Positions 32,773-41,498 are shown, counted from the stretch's first letter. The stretch: 64,000 bases of DNA from JAQBZY01 sp038117205 (GCA_038117205.1 JAYOFL010000001.1:70681-134680), one strand, 5' to 3'. The notes: generated by a model from the letters alone, not told the origin. A program made the numbers and translations.

Positions 32773-34188
32773 TCAGCCGTCGAGGAAGCGTCTGCGGGCC
32801 TCCGCCACCTGGGCGCGGACGTTATCGGGCGCCGTTCCGCCGTAACTGACGCGGCTGGCGACCGAGTTGTCGACGCCGAGAACGCCGAACACGCCGTCGT
32901 GAATGCCGGCCTCTACCGCCCGCATGTCGTCGAGGGAAAGGTCCTCGAGCCCGACGCCGGCCTGTTCCGCTTTCTTGACCAGGGCGCCGGTGATGTGATG
33001 CGCGTCGCGGAACGGCATGCCGAGCTCGCGGACCAGCCAGTCGGCCAGATCCGTCGCCGTCGAGAATCCCTTGCCGGCGTCGGCGCGCATGCGGTCGCGG
33101 TTGAAGCTGGCGCCCGAGATCATGCCGGTCATGGCGGCGAGAGACAGCGCCAACGTATCCGCCACCTCGAAGGCCGGAACCTTGTCCTCCTGCATGTCCT
33201 TGCTGTAGGTGAGCGGCAGACCCTTCATCACGATCATGAACCCGGCAAGCCCGCCGATGACGCGGCCGGCCTTGGCGCGCACCAGTTCCGCCGCGTCCGG
33301 GTTGCGCTTCTGCGGCATGATGGAACTGCCGCTCGAGAATTCGTCGGCGAGGCGCACGTAACGGAACTGGTCCGAGCACCACATCACCAATTCCTCGGCG
33401 AGGCGTGACAGATGCACCGCCAGGATCGACGCCAGCGCCATGAATTCCATGGCGAAGTCCCGGTCCGCCACGGCGTCGAGCGAATTCGCCGTCGGCCGGT
33501 CGAAACCGAGCGCCTTGGCCGTGGCGTGCCGGTCGATGGGAAACGAGGTTCCGGCGAGGGCCGCTGAACCGAGCGGGCTTTCGTTCATGCGCCGGCGCGC
33601 GTCCTTGATGCGGTCGCGGTCGCGCCCGAGCATCTCGACGTAGGCGAGCAGATGGTGGCCGAGGGTGACGGGCTGCGCCGTCTGCAGATGCGTAAAGCCG
33701 GGCATCACCCAGTCGGCATGCGCTTCCGCCTTGTCGATCAGCACGTCCTGCAGCGCGCGCACGTCGCCGTCGAGGCCGTCGAGGGCATCGCGCACCCAGA
33801 GCTTGAAGTCGGTCGCCACCTGGTCGTTCCGGGACCTGGCCGTGTGCAGCCGGCCCGCCGGCGCGCCGATCAGATCGCGGAGCCGGGCTTCCACATTCAT
33901 GTGAATATCTTCGAGCTCGCGCTTGAAATCGAAATTTCCGGCGGCGATTTCCTTCTCGATGGCGTCGAGACCGTCGCAGATCTTCTCGACATCGGCGGCG
34001 GAGACGATCCCCTGTGCCGCCAGCATGCGGGCGTGCGCCTTGGAGCCCCGGATGTCCTGGGCGTACATGCGCTTGTCGAAGTCGATGGAAGCGTTAATGG
34101 CGTCCATGATCGCCGACGTGCCGGCTTCGAAGCGGCCGCCCCACATGGCGCTTGTCTTGTCGCCGGTTTTCGGTTTGTTGTCGCTCAT
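32773..34188 (-). CDS. argH: argininosuccinate lyase ArgH
   Basis: The 471-residue fumarase/aspartase-superfamily enzyme cleaves argininosuccinate to arginine and fumarate. Landmarks are MWGGRFEAGTS at the N-terminus, LHTARSRNDQVATD (about 113-126), the catalytic histidine in GFTHLQTAQPV, and the signature GSSIMPQKRNPD (about 288-299) with the catalytic serine loop. Length and motifs are canonical. It heads the minus-strand unit toward lysA and diverges from a TlpA-type gene, 78 nt between starts. Confidence 0.96.
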   Translation of the reverse strand: MSDNKPKTGDKTSAMWGGRFEAGTSAIMDAINASIDFDKRMYAQDIRGSKAHARMLAAQGIVSAADVEKICDGLDAIEKEIAAGNFDFKRELEDIHMNVEARLRDLIGAPAGRLHTARSRNDQVATDFKLWVRDALDGLDGDVRALQDVLIDKAEAHADWVMPGFTHLQTAQPVTLGHHLLAYVEMLGRDRDRIKDARRRMNESPLGSAALAGTSFPIDRHATAKALGFDRPTANSLDAVADRDFAMEFMALASILAVHLSRLAEELVMWCSDQFRYVRLADEFSSGSSIMPQKRNPDAAELVRAKAGRVIGGLAGFMIVMKGLPLTYSKDMQEDKVPAFEVADTLALSLAAMTGMISGASFNRDRMRADAGKGFSTATDLADWLVRELGMPFRDAHHITGALVKKAEQAGVGLEDLSLDDMRAVEAGIHDGVFGVLGVDNSVASRVSYGGTAPDNVRAQVAEARRRFLDG

Positions 34189-34266
34189 GGTAATTCCGAT
34201 CGGTTAGGGTGCGTCGGCCGGCCGACACGGGTTTCGTTCGGCGCCGGCGACCGGAGCGAGCACGGC

Positions 34267-34908
34267 ATGTCCCCCGAAGATACTGCCCCGAGGAACGAGG
34301 CCCGGCCCGGCCCCTTGGAAAGATCAAGATTGCGACCGATGACGAAGGTCTCGCTCGCCGGCACCGCCCTCTTGGCGCTGGCGGCTGCGATTTTCCTCAT
34401 ATCCTCGCACCTTGCAAGCGATGTTCAAGCCGCCTGCCGGCCCGACGCCGCCGTCATCAAGGCGTTCAAACCGACCGAGCCGCCGAAGCCGGTGCCGCAG
34501 ATCTCGTTCCGGCCGGCCGACGGCGACGCGATCCCGATTTCCGCCTTCAAGGGCCGGGGTGTGGTGCTGAATTTCTGGGCCACCTGGTGCGCGCCCTGCG
34601 TCCGGGAAATGCCGGAGCTGGACGCGCTGCATGCCAAGGTCGCGGATATGGGCGCCGAGGTGCTCGCCGTTTCCATGGACCGCGAAGGCCACCCGGTCAT
34701 CGCCAAGTTCTTCGCCACCAATGATCTGAAGAACTTGCGGCCGCTGCACGATCCGATGAATGCCGCCGGTCGCGCCCTCGGCGTCCGCGGCCTGCCGACG
34801 ACGGTGTTCATCGACAAGCGGGGGCTGGAGGTCGGCCGCATCGAGGGCATCCAGCATTACGATATCCCGGAAATGGTCGCTTTCGTGCGTGATTGCCTCA
34901 ACCAATGA
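34267..34908 (+). CDS. TlpA/ResA-type membrane-anchored thioredoxin
   Basis: The 213-residue protein has a charged N-terminal tail, a membrane anchor (VSLAGTALLALAAAIFLISSHLA, about 27-49) and a periplasmic thioredoxin domain with the active site FWATWCAPC (CAPC) and the cis-proline in RGLPTTVFID. Such proteins reduce disulfides in cytochrome c or copper-centre maturation. ATG 34267 has GGAG at a good distance; ATG 34339 would also keep the anchor but has a poorer site. It is divergent from argH, an arrangement seen in other alphaproteobacteria, and is followed by a lipoprotein gene. Confidence 0.87.
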   Translation: MSPEDTAPRNEARPGPLERSRLRPMTKVSLAGTALLALAAAIFLISSHLASDVQAACRPDAAVIKAFKPTEPPKPVPQISFRPADGDAIPISAFKGRGVVLNFWATWCAPCVREMPELDALHAKVADMGAEVLAVSMDREGHPVIAKFFATNDLKNLRPLHDPMNAAGRALGVRGLPTTVFIDKRGLEVGRIEGIQHYDIPEMVAFVRDCLNQ

Positions 34909-34959
34909 CCCGCCGCCCGCGCCGTGACGGACCGGCCGCGATCGGTTAGTTTGATTCGC

Positions 34960-35337
34960 ATGCGAAAACCTTCCGACATATCCGGCCGGCGGCGGTTCCT
35001 GAAGCTCGGCGGCGCCTTCGCCCTGACCGCCCCCCTGGCGGCGATTCTCGGCGGCTGCGCCGCCAAGCCGAGCACCATCTGGGAAAACCCCAGCGTAGCG
35101 AGGGAGGATTGGCCGCTCGACAATTCGGAGTGCCGGCGCGCCGCCCGGCGCAAGATCGAACAGGAGTTCGGCGGCAGCGAACTGGACCGCGCGCCCGACA
35201 ACCTGCCCGGCGCGCAGACCTATGACCGTTCCGTGACGCGCTACGACGCCAACCGTCGGCAAACCCAGTTGTTCGAGGATTGCATGCGCCAGCGCGGCTA
35301 CCGGCCGATGAAGCGCAATACGGGCGCACCCGGCTGA
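34960..35337 (+). CDS. putative Tat-exported lipoprotein of unknown function
   Basis: The 125-residue protein has both a twin-arginine motif, SGRRRFLKLGG (about 7-17), and a lipobox, AAILGGC (about 28-34), so it looks like a Tat-dependent lipoprotein. The mature part is hydrophilic with conserved-looking cysteines in NSECRRAARR and EDCMRQRGYRPM, a pattern seen in small periplasmic proteins of unknown role. ATG 34960 puts the Tat motif at the usual place; a GTG 12 codons upstream is possible. It lies 51 nt after the TlpA gene and is probably co-transcribed. Confidence 0.65.
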   Translation: MRKPSDISGRRRFLKLGGAFALTAPLAAILGGCAAKPSTIWENPSVAREDWPLDNSECRRAARRKIEQEFGGSELDRAPDNLPGAQTYDRSVTRYDANRRQTQLFEDCMRQRGYRPMKRNTGAPG

Positions 35338-35339
35338 AA

Positions 35340-35366
35340 CGAAAAGCGGCGGCCCTGGGCCGCCGC
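35340..35366 (-). terminator. terminator between convergent lipoprotein and DUF1127 genes
   Basis: GCGGCGGCC-ctg-GGCCGCCGC at 35346-35366 forms a perfect 9-bp stem. Read on the minus strand it is followed by TTTTCGTTTC, a good intrinsic terminator for the DUF1127 gene. On the plus strand it is followed by TCTCTCGTTT, so it may act both ways. Confidence 0.8.
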
Positions 35367-35393
35367 CTCTCTCGTTTGCTGACGCAGCCGGTC

Positions 35394-35750
35394 TTAAGCG
35401 GCGATCGGCAGTTCCGGCTGAGCGTCGCGGCTTTCCGCCTTCGGCAGCGCGACGACGTTGGTCGCGACCGGCTTGGGCTGGAACAGCGCTTCCGCATAAT
35501 CACGGATGTAGGCGCGTTCAACGCCGATGTCGGCGAGGGTCCGCTCGTCGAGCGCTTCGAGCGCGCGGACGGTCCGGGCGATGCCGAGACGGGTGCGGAT
35601 GTTCCGGACAAGGCCGGCGAACAGGTCATGGTAGAAAACGGCACGAAGCGCCTTCGCGGCGGCGATGGCTTCGGCGATCTGGGCTTCCGTCGGCGCATCG
35701 GTCGTGATGCCGAGGTTGAAGCGCAGTTGGATCGGGTGATGAGCAGCCAT
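35394..35750 (-). CDS. DUF1127-family small protein
   Basis: The 118-residue protein has a DUF1127 (YjiS-like) motif, RTVRALEALDERTLADIGVERAYIRDYAEAL (about 58-88), near the middle; the N-terminus (MAAHHPIQLRFNLG) and C-terminus are unrelated to it. Short arginine-rich DUF1127 proteins of Rhizobiales bind RNA and affect carbon and phosphate metabolism; whether this longer form does so is unknown. AAGGAG lies 8 nt before the ATG, and TTCGCA-16 nt-TATTTA upstream is a candidate promoter. A strong terminator follows. Confidence 0.75.
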   Translation of the reverse strand: MAAHHPIQLRFNLGITTDAPTEAQIAEAIAAAKALRAVFYHDLFAGLVRNIRTRLGIARTVRALEALDERTLADIGVERAYIRDYAEALFQPKPVATNVVALPKAESRDAQPELPIAA

Positions 35751-35828
35751 TTCTCGGGCTCCTTAAATCTGCACGGGTTGCTTCGGTAACGTTCGTCTGT
35801 TGAACCGTAAATATGCCCGTCTTCGCAC

Positions 35829-35842
35829 TTGCGAAAGCGCAA
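35829..35842. promoter_or_regulatory. inverted repeat in the DUF1127/aminopeptidase P spacer
   Basis: TTGCG-AAAG-CGCAA is a 5-bp-arm perfect inverted repeat in the 207-bp divergent region, near the DUF1127 candidate -35. ATGC-ATCATAC-GCAT follows about 20 nt away. They could be operators or chance; nothing shows which regulator would bind. Confidence 0.3.
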
Positions 35843-35957
35843 TATTAACACTTCAGACATGCATCATACGCATGACTTATGAAACGATTCGGCCCTGAGC
35901 TATGCGTCGAGTTTGCTCTTGCGCGAAAGCCGTGCGGCCAATAGCTTTTTGCTCGCG

Positions 35958-37991
35958 ATGACGGATCGGCGGACCCTCGATCGTGAACTGGACCAGCTCT
36001 TGCGCGAGAGCGGGGCCCGCGTCGATTTGGTCGGCGCCAGGGAGGTCATCCGCGGCGTTCTCGCAACCCCTTCCGCCGACGACGAAAATGCCTGGCTCGA
36101 CCTGATCGCGCCGGACGCCGACGGTAAATTACTGGAAAGCCTGCGTGCGTTGCGCGCCCGCATTATCGAGAGCGCCGGCAACGACGGTCTGGCAACGCGC
36201 GACCCGAAGCGGCTCACCGATCTCAGGAACGAGTTGAAGCGGCGCGACGTGGACGCCTTCCTGATCCCGAAAGCCGACGAGCACCAGGGCGAATTCATCG
36301 CCCGCCGTTCCGAACGGTTGATGTGGCTGACCGGCTTCAGCGGGTCCGCCGGCATGGCCGTCGTCATGCGCAAGGGCAAGGCGGCGCTCTTCGTCGACGG
36401 CCGCTATACCTTGCAGGCCGGGACCGAGGTCGACGGCGATCAGTTCGAAATTCACCACATCACCGAAACGCCGCCGCATCGCTGGCTCGCCAAGAACCTG
36501 ACGGCCGGCGCCAAGGTCGGTTTCGACCCCTGGCTGCACACGGACGACCAGATCAAGCGGTTCGAGCGGGCGGCCCGGCAGGCCGGCGCCATCACCATCC
36601 AACTCGCCGACAATCCCCTGGACGCCGTCTGGGTCGGACGCCCGTCCGCACCGATGGCGCCCGTCGTGGCGCATCCGGCGAAATATTGCACCGATACGGC
36701 GGCGCAGAAACGCCGGCAGATCGGACAGGCGATCAAGGCGCAGGGTCTGGACGCCGCGGTCATCACGGCGCCGGATTCCATCGCCTGGCTTTTGAACATC
36801 CGGGGCGGCGACGTCGGCTACACGCCGCTGGCGCTCGGTTTCGCCATCCTGCACAACAACGGCGGCGTCGAATTGTTCATGGACCCGCGCAAACTGGCGC
36901 CGGACGTCGACAAGCATCTGGGCGAGTCGGTGATCGTGCTGGAACCCGACGCGCTGATGACGTCCCTCAACCACCTGGGCTCGCGTTCCCTCAAGGTGCT
37001 GGTCGAGCAGTCCTCGGCACCCGCCATCATCGTTCGCACCCTCAAGGCCGCCGGCGCCGAGGTGGTCAACGCGCCCGATCCATGCGCGCTCTCCAAGGCC
37101 TGCAAGGGCAAGGCGGAGCGGGACGGCATGCGTGCGGCGCATGTCCGCGACGGCGCGGCGCTGGTGAGGTTCCTCGCCTGGCTCGACAAGGAAGCGCCGA
37201 AGGGCAAGCTGACGGAAATCCAGGCCGCCGAGCAACTGGCCGCGTTCCGCGCCGAGGTGCCGCTCTACCGGGGACCGAGCTTCGCCACCATCGCCGGCGC
37301 CGGCGCGCACGGCGCCATCGTGCACTATCACGCCGACAAGAAGAGCAACGCCAAGCTCAAGAAGGGCTCGTTATTCCTGCTCGATTCCGGAGGCCAGTAC
37401 CTGGACGGCACCACCGACGTGACGCGCACCGTCGCCGTCGGCCAGCCGACCGCCGACATGCGTGACCGCTTCACGCGCGTCCTCAAGGGCCATATCGCGT
37501 TGGCCCGCGCCGTGTTCCCGGAAGGGACCACCGGCTCGCAACTGGACGCGCTGGCGCGGAAGCCGCTCTGGGAAGCCGGCCTCGACTACGACCACGGCAC
37601 CGGTCACGGCGTCGGCAGCTATCTCGGCGTGCACGAGGGACCGCAGCGCATTTCCAAGCACCCCGGCACGACCGCGCTGCAGCCGGGCATGGTGGTGTCG
37701 AACGAGCCCGGTTACTACAAGACCGGCGCCTACGGCATCCGCATCGAGAACCTGGTCATGGTGCAGACCGTGAAGCCGCCGAAGGGCGCGGAGCGGGGCC
37801 TGCTCGGCTTCGACACGCTGACGCTGGCGCCGTTCGACCGGCGCCTGATCGACGTGAAGCTTTTGAGCCCGGTCGAGGTCGACTGGGTCAACGCCTACCA
37901 CGCGACGGTCGCGAAGACCCTCGCCAAGCACCTCGACAAGGCGACCAAGAACTGGCTCGACAAGGCCGCCAAGCCGTTGCCGAAACGCTAA
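35958..37991 (+). CDS. pepP: Xaa-Pro aminopeptidase P (M24B) with N-terminal extension
   Basis: The 677-residue cytoplasmic metallopeptidase removes N-terminal residues preceding proline. The two creatinase-like domains span about 85-360 and the pita-bread domain about 370-610. Metal ligands are visible as D in LLDSGGQYLDGTTDVTRT (two Asp), H in GTGHGVG, E in NEPGYY and E in RIENLVMV. Alphaproteobacterial AMPP is about 600 residues; here roughly 75 extra residues (RTLDRELDQLLRESGARVDL..) precede the start of the usual domain. ATG 35958 is preferred; a TTG at 35913 is possible. No Shine-Dalgarno is clear. Confidence 0.9.
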   Translation: MTDRRTLDRELDQLLRESGARVDLVGAREVIRGVLATPSADDENAWLDLIAPDADGKLLESLRALRARIIESAGNDGLATRDPKRLTDLRNELKRRDVDAFLIPKADEHQGEFIARRSERLMWLTGFSGSAGMAVVMRKGKAALFVDGRYTLQAGTEVDGDQFEIHHITETPPHRWLAKNLTAGAKVGFDPWLHTDDQIKRFERAARQAGAITIQLADNPLDAVWVGRPSAPMAPVVAHPAKYCTDTAAQKRRQIGQAIKAQGLDAAVITAPDSIAWLLNIRGGDVGYTPLALGFAILHNNGGVELFMDPRKLAPDVDKHLGESVIVLEPDALMTSLNHLGSRSLKVLVEQSSAPAIIVRTLKAAGAEVVNAPDPCALSKACKGKAERDGMRAAHVRDGAALVRFLAWLDKEAPKGKLTEIQAAEQLAAFRAEVPLYRGPSFATIAGAGAHGAIVHYHADKKSNAKLKKGSLFLLDSGGQYLDGTTDVTRTVAVGQPTADMRDRFTRVLKGHIALARAVFPEGTTGSQLDALARKPLWEAGLDYDHGTGHGVGSYLGVHEGPQRISKHPGTTALQPGMVVSNEPGYYKTGAYGIRIENLVMVQTVKPPKGAERGLLGFDTLTLAPFDRRLIDVKLLSPVEVDWVNAYHATVAKTLAKHLDKATKNWLDKAAKPLPKR

Positions 37992-38004
37992 GCCCCTATT
38001 CCGA

Positions 38005-39333
38005 TCACTCCGCCGCGGCGCGCATCGCCTTCTTGAAATGCGCTTCCATGTCGAGGCGCGCCTTCACCGTCTCGTCGGCGGCGTCGAATTCGACATCCGC
38101 CCAGGTGACGGAGCGGCCCGCCGGCACGGCGTTCTTCAGTTTGACGCCGTGCGCGAGGCCGATCGGCAGCCCGCCCATGTCGAGAGACCGCGCGGCCGGC
38201 ATCAGCTTGCCCCAAACCGTCGCGCCACCCTCGCCATCCAGCACGGCGCCCGGTTGGAGGTCACGCTTGGCGGTCGCCACGACGTCGCCCCGGAAGTCCT
38301 TGGTGGCGCCGGTCGGCTTGCCGATCAGGCCCGCCGACAGCACGGAAACGTTGAGCTCCAACCCGATCAGGTGGAACGGCTTGAACATGGCGGAATAGCG
38401 GCCCGACTTGTCGGTGTTCATGCCGTATTGGCGGAAGCACTGCGCCGCGTAGTCGTTCGGCGCCTCCATGACGACGTAGACGCCCCAGCGGAGATCCTTG
38501 AAGACCGGACGGCCGTCGCGTTCCAGCGACGAGACGACCTCGACCTGGCCCTTGTGTTCCAACTGACCGCCGACGCTTTTCGGACGCAGCACGTGCGCCA
38601 GATCGTCCATGCCGCAGGGCGGAAAGGCGAGACCGTCGGCGGGCGGCGTCAGTTCGCAGGCGTTGGCGATGGCCGCCATCTCGAGCGCCGACTTGGTGCC
38701 GTCCAGGAACGAGTTGAACATCTTCGAGTTCATGCCGGCGGCCTTCGCCTGGTCGGCGGTGAGACCGTAATGGTCCCAGACCGTATCGGGCGTCGATGCG
38801 TGATAGGCCGGCAGGTACTTCGTACCCTTGCCCGCCGCGACCACGTCGAAGCCGCAGCAGCGCGCCCATTCGACCAACTCGCAGGTGAGCGCCGGCTGAT
38901 CGCCGTAGGCCATCGAGAAGACGACGCCCGCCGACCGCGCTTCCAAAGCCAACAGCGGCCCGGCCAACACGTCGGCCTCGACGTTGACCATGACGATATG
39001 CTTGCCGTGCTTGAAGGCGAGGCGCGCGTGCTTGACGCCGGCCGGCGGATGGCCGGTCGCCTCGATCACCACGTCGACGTCGTCGGCGGCGATGGCGGCG
39101 GCGGCATCGTCGGTGAAGCGAGTCTTCTGGATCAGCTCCTCCGTCCAGCCGACGGTGCGACAGGCGGCCTTCGCCGCGTCGGGTCGCAGGTCCGCAATGG
39201 CGGTGACGACAAGGCCCGGCGTCGTCGGCGCCTGGCTCAGGAACATGGAGCCGAACTTGCCGGCGCCGATGAGCAGCGCGCGGACGGGTTTCGACTGGGC
39301 GGCCCGCGCCATCAGATCAGCATGCAGATACAT
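38005..39333 (-). CDS. NAD(P)-binding oxidoreductase (homoserine-dehydrogenase-like) with C-terminal SAF domain
   Basis: The 442-residue protein has an N-terminal Rossmann motif ALLIGAGKFGSMFL (about 19-32), VDVVIEATGHPPAG and MVNVEADVLAGPLL as in homoserine dehydrogenase/MocA-like enzymes. The C-terminal part has a SAF domain (ATAKRDLQPGAVLDGEGG, about 355-372), as in sialic acid or altronate-type enzymes. It should oxidise or reduce a small carbonyl or hydroxy acid; the substrate is unknown. It is the last gene of a unit with a PhyH dioxygenase (10-nt gap) and a GntR repressor, suggesting a small catabolic pathway. Confidence 0.75.
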   Translation of the reverse strand: MYLHADLMARAAQSKPVRALLIGAGKFGSMFLSQAPTTPGLVVTAIADLRPDAAKAACRTVGWTEELIQKTRFTDDAAAAIAADDVDVVIEATGHPPAGVKHARLAFKHGKHIVMVNVEADVLAGPLLALEARSAGVVFSMAYGDQPALTCELVEWARCCGFDVVAAGKGTKYLPAYHASTPDTVWDHYGLTADQAKAAGMNSKMFNSFLDGTKSALEMAAIANACELTPPADGLAFPPCGMDDLAHVLRPKSVGGQLEHKGQVEVVSSLERDGRPVFKDLRWGVYVVMEAPNDYAAQCFRQYGMNTDKSGRYSAMFKPFHLIGLELNVSVLSAGLIGKPTGATKDFRGDVVATAKRDLQPGAVLDGEGGATVWGKLMPAARSLDMGGLPIGLAHGVKLKNAVPAGRSVTWADVEFDAADETVKARLDMEAHFKKAMRAAAE

Positions 39334-39343
39334 TGTTCGCTTC

Positions 39344-40144
39344 CTATTCCGCGGCGGTCTTGGATGCTTCGGCGAGGTCCGTGAGACAATCGTCGTCGAG
39401 CGGCTCGATCGGCGTGAAGTCGCGATGCGCGATCCACTCCTTGCGCTGGAACTTGCGGATGTGATTGTCGACGTGGCAGAGCGACAGATAGACGATGGTG
39501 CGACCGAACGGCGAGATGTTCGGCGGGCTCGCGTGCACGAGCAGCGACGAGAACATCAGCACCGATCCCGCCGGTCCCGTCGGCGCGACGCAGCCGCCCT
39601 CTTCCGCCAACTGCTTCACGGTGTCGCGGTCCAGCGTCCAGAGCGGATAGCTGGTCGTTTCCAGATCGTGACCGGCCGCGACGACGCCCTTCTTGTGGCT
39701 GCCCGGAATGAACAGCAGCGGACCGTTCGCCGCCGTCACGTCGTCGAGGAAGACGGCGATGTTCATGGCGCGCGGTTCCGGCATGTCGTCATCGCGCTTC
39801 CAGGTGCCGTAGTCCTGGTGCCACTGCCAGACCTCGCCGTCGAAGGCGGCCTTCGCGTTGACCTTGTACTGATGCATGTAGACGGATCCGTCCAGGATCT
39901 GAATCACCGGCTCGATCAGGCGCGGGTGCGCGCCCAGGCGGCGGAACGCCTCGTTATAAAGATGCGCGGCGAAGGCGGTGCGCGGCGCGCCGCTCTTTTC
40001 ACGCCAGACCTCGTCCCTGTGCATGGCGTAGACATCGTCGGCCGCGTCGTGCAGCACGGCGGCCTCTTCCGGCGAGAAGCGGCCTGGGAAGAACAGATAG
40101 CCGTCCGTGTCGAAGCGTTCGAGTTCGGCCTGGGTAAGTTTCAT
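39344..40144 (-). CDS. phytanoyl-CoA dioxygenase (PhyH/EctD)-family Fe(II)/2-oxoglutarate oxygenase
   Basis: The 266-residue protein has the PhyH-family iron site: H-x-D in WQWHQDYGTW (about 103-112) and the distal His in SLLVHASPPN (about 207-216), with an Arg for 2-oxoglutarate in FGRTIVY. NGPLLFIPGSHKKG is the common EctD/PhyH motif. It hydroxylates a small metabolite rather than phytanoyl-CoA, judging by family spread. The ATG overlaps the TGA of gntR (ATGA), so regulator and enzyme are translated together. Confidence 0.85.
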   Translation of the reverse strand: MKLTQAELERFDTDGYLFFPGRFSPEEAAVLHDAADDVYAMHRDEVWREKSGAPRTAFAAHLYNEAFRRLGAHPRLIEPVIQILDGSVYMHQYKVNAKAAFDGEVWQWHQDYGTWKRDDDMPEPRAMNIAVFLDDVTAANGPLLFIPGSHKKGVVAAGHDLETTSYPLWTLDRDTVKQLAEEGGCVAPTGPAGSVLMFSSLLVHASPPNISPFGRTIVYLSLCHVDNHIRKFQRKEWIAHRDFTPIEPLDDDCLTDLAEASKTAAE

Positions 40145-40839
40145 TGGGATGTCTCCTGCATCTTCATTTCTTGGAGTTTGAGGCGCGCCGCCGTGCGTTC
40201 GGCGGCGGTCGCGGCGTGTTCGAGGGACAGACGTTCGGCGGCCGCCGCATCGCCGGCGCGGATGGCGTCGAAAATCTGCCGGTGCTGGCGCCAGACCGGC
40301 GGGTGCGCGCCCGGCTCGGCGAGCACCGCCTGCATGGAACGGCGGAAATGCACCCACTGCGGCCGGGCCATTTCCTCGATGAGCGGATTGCCGGACAGAC
40401 GGTAGACGGCGATGTGAAAGGCGACGTCCGCCTCGACGCGGCGTTGGAAGTCGCCGGCCCGGGCCGGGTCCGTCTGCCCGGCGATCAGGGCGTCCATCTC
40501 GGCCAGCAAGGCGGCTTCCGCTTCGCCCTTCCGCACCCGTTCCGCGGCGAGGCCGGCGGCGAGCGCGTCCAATCGACCGCGCACCTGATAAAGACGCAGC
40601 AGCCGTTCCGATTCGACCGGCGCCACGGTCAGTCCCTTGCGGCCCAGTTCCACCAGGATGCCCTGTTCCTTGAGGACGTTGAGGGCGTGACTGACGGGCT
40701 GGCGGGAAACGCCGAGGCGCTGCGCCAATTCCTCTTGCGCCAGCCGGTCGCCGGTCCGGTACGTGCCGTCGACGATGGCGCCGACGATGGCGTCACGGAC
40801 ACGTTCTGTTAGGGCAGGTTCCTGCGCGACGGGCTTCAC
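40141..40839 (-). CDS. GntR-family regulator (FadR/FCD type)
   Basis: The 232-residue regulator has an N-terminal winged helix (VRDAIVGAIVDGTYRTGDRL, QEELAQRLGVSRQPVSHALNVL, about 14-60) and a C-terminal helical FCD ligand domain with metal-type histidines in ADVAFHIAVYRLSGN and HRQIFDAIRAGD. It is first in the unit with the PhyH oxygenase and SAF oxidoreductase and presumably controls them in response to a carboxylate. A perfect 14-bp palindrome lies 16-29 nt upstream of its start. Confidence 0.88.
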   Translation of the reverse strand: MKPVAQEPALTERVRDAIVGAIVDGTYRTGDRLAQEELAQRLGVSRQPVSHALNVLKEQGILVELGRKGLTVAPVESERLLRLYQVRGRLDALAAGLAAERVRKGEAEAALLAEMDALIAGQTDPARAGDFQRRVEADVAFHIAVYRLSGNPLIEEMARPQWVHFRRSMQAVLAEPGAHPPVWRQHRQIFDAIRAGDAAAAERLSLEHAATAAERTAARLKLQEMKMQETSQ

Positions 40840-40854
40840 GGCATGGTCCGCTAT

Positions 40855-40868
40855 TTCTGAATTCAGAA
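40855..40868. promoter_or_regulatory. palindromic operator candidate for the GntR regulator
   Basis: TTCTGAATTCAGAA is a perfect 14-bp palindrome just upstream of gntR, and GAATTC is repeated 9 nt on (GAATTCAGAATTC). GntR regulators commonly bind such palindromes at their own promoter. The site also lies in the 101-bp spacer to the divergent PAS-domain gene and could affect both. Confidence 0.6.
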
Positions 40869-40940
40869 TTCACAAAATCTATCGGCGCCGGCTATTCGAG
40901 TCAAGGGGACGAATTTTCTCATATGTGCTATAAGGTTAGG

Positions 40941-41498
40941 ATGCTCGGTACAGTTAGCGTCAGTTCCATCAGGGTTCCGCTCGACAAGGTGTGGCAAAGC
41001 CACTGCCGCGATCTTTACGAATTCTGGCAGGTGAAGCGCGGCGACCGGATCGCGCCGACGTGGCGCGAGTTCGAGCTGGTCGAATTGCCGAACGCCTGCG
41101 TCCGGTTCATGCACGTGGTCGACGTCCGCGACGACCCCTTCGACATCGTTTATCGGTTCTGGGGGACGGGCCTGACGGAGGTCCTGCATTTCGACCGCAC
41201 CGGTTCGTCACAATTGACGACGAACATGGGCTATCTCGAGGAGACGCGGCGCCAACAGGTGATCGCCGACTATCGCGCCGTGATCGAGGAGCGGCGGCCG
41301 CTGCCGTTCCTCTGGGACGCCCATTCGACCCGCGCCGACGCCGACCCGCTGGTGGTGCCGAGCCTGCGCGTGCCGATCTCGAACGACGGCGTTCGCGTGA
41401 CGCAGGTCGCGACGCATTTCGACTTCACGCAGAACCGGGAGCAATGGGAGCAGGTGTTTCTCTATTTCGAGCGGCACCGGCTGTTCGGCGCCGAGTGA
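40941..41498 (+). CDS. PAS-domain (PAS_5-like) protein
   Basis: The 185-residue protein resembles the stand-alone PAS_5-type family of alphaproteobacteria: DLYEFWQVKRGDRIAPTWREFELVELPN near the start, DIVYRFWGTGLTEVLHFDRTG, and VPSLRVPISNDG. No output domain is attached, so it may bind a small ligand and act through a partner. ATG 40941 is preferred to 40923 because AAGGTTAGG directly precedes it. The 5' region is AT-rich relative to the window. It diverges from gntR and converges with the LysR gene. Confidence 0.7.
   Translation: MLGTVSVSSIRVPLDKVWQSHCRDLYEFWQVKRGDRIAPTWREFELVELPNACVRFMHVVDVRDDPFDIVYRFWGTGLTEVLHFDRTGSSQLTTNMGYLEETRRQQVIADYRAVIEERRPLPFLWDAHSTRADADPLVVPSLRVPISNDGVRVTQVATHFDFTQNREQWEQVFLYFERHRLFGAE

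Noticed and set aside
35902..35961. Cys-rich 19-codon ORF (three Cys codons) whose TGA overlaps the pepP ATG
   Set aside because: It could be a cysteine leader, but it lacks a ribosome-binding site and the downstream gene is a peptidase with no link to cysteine; chance in this short spacer is likely.
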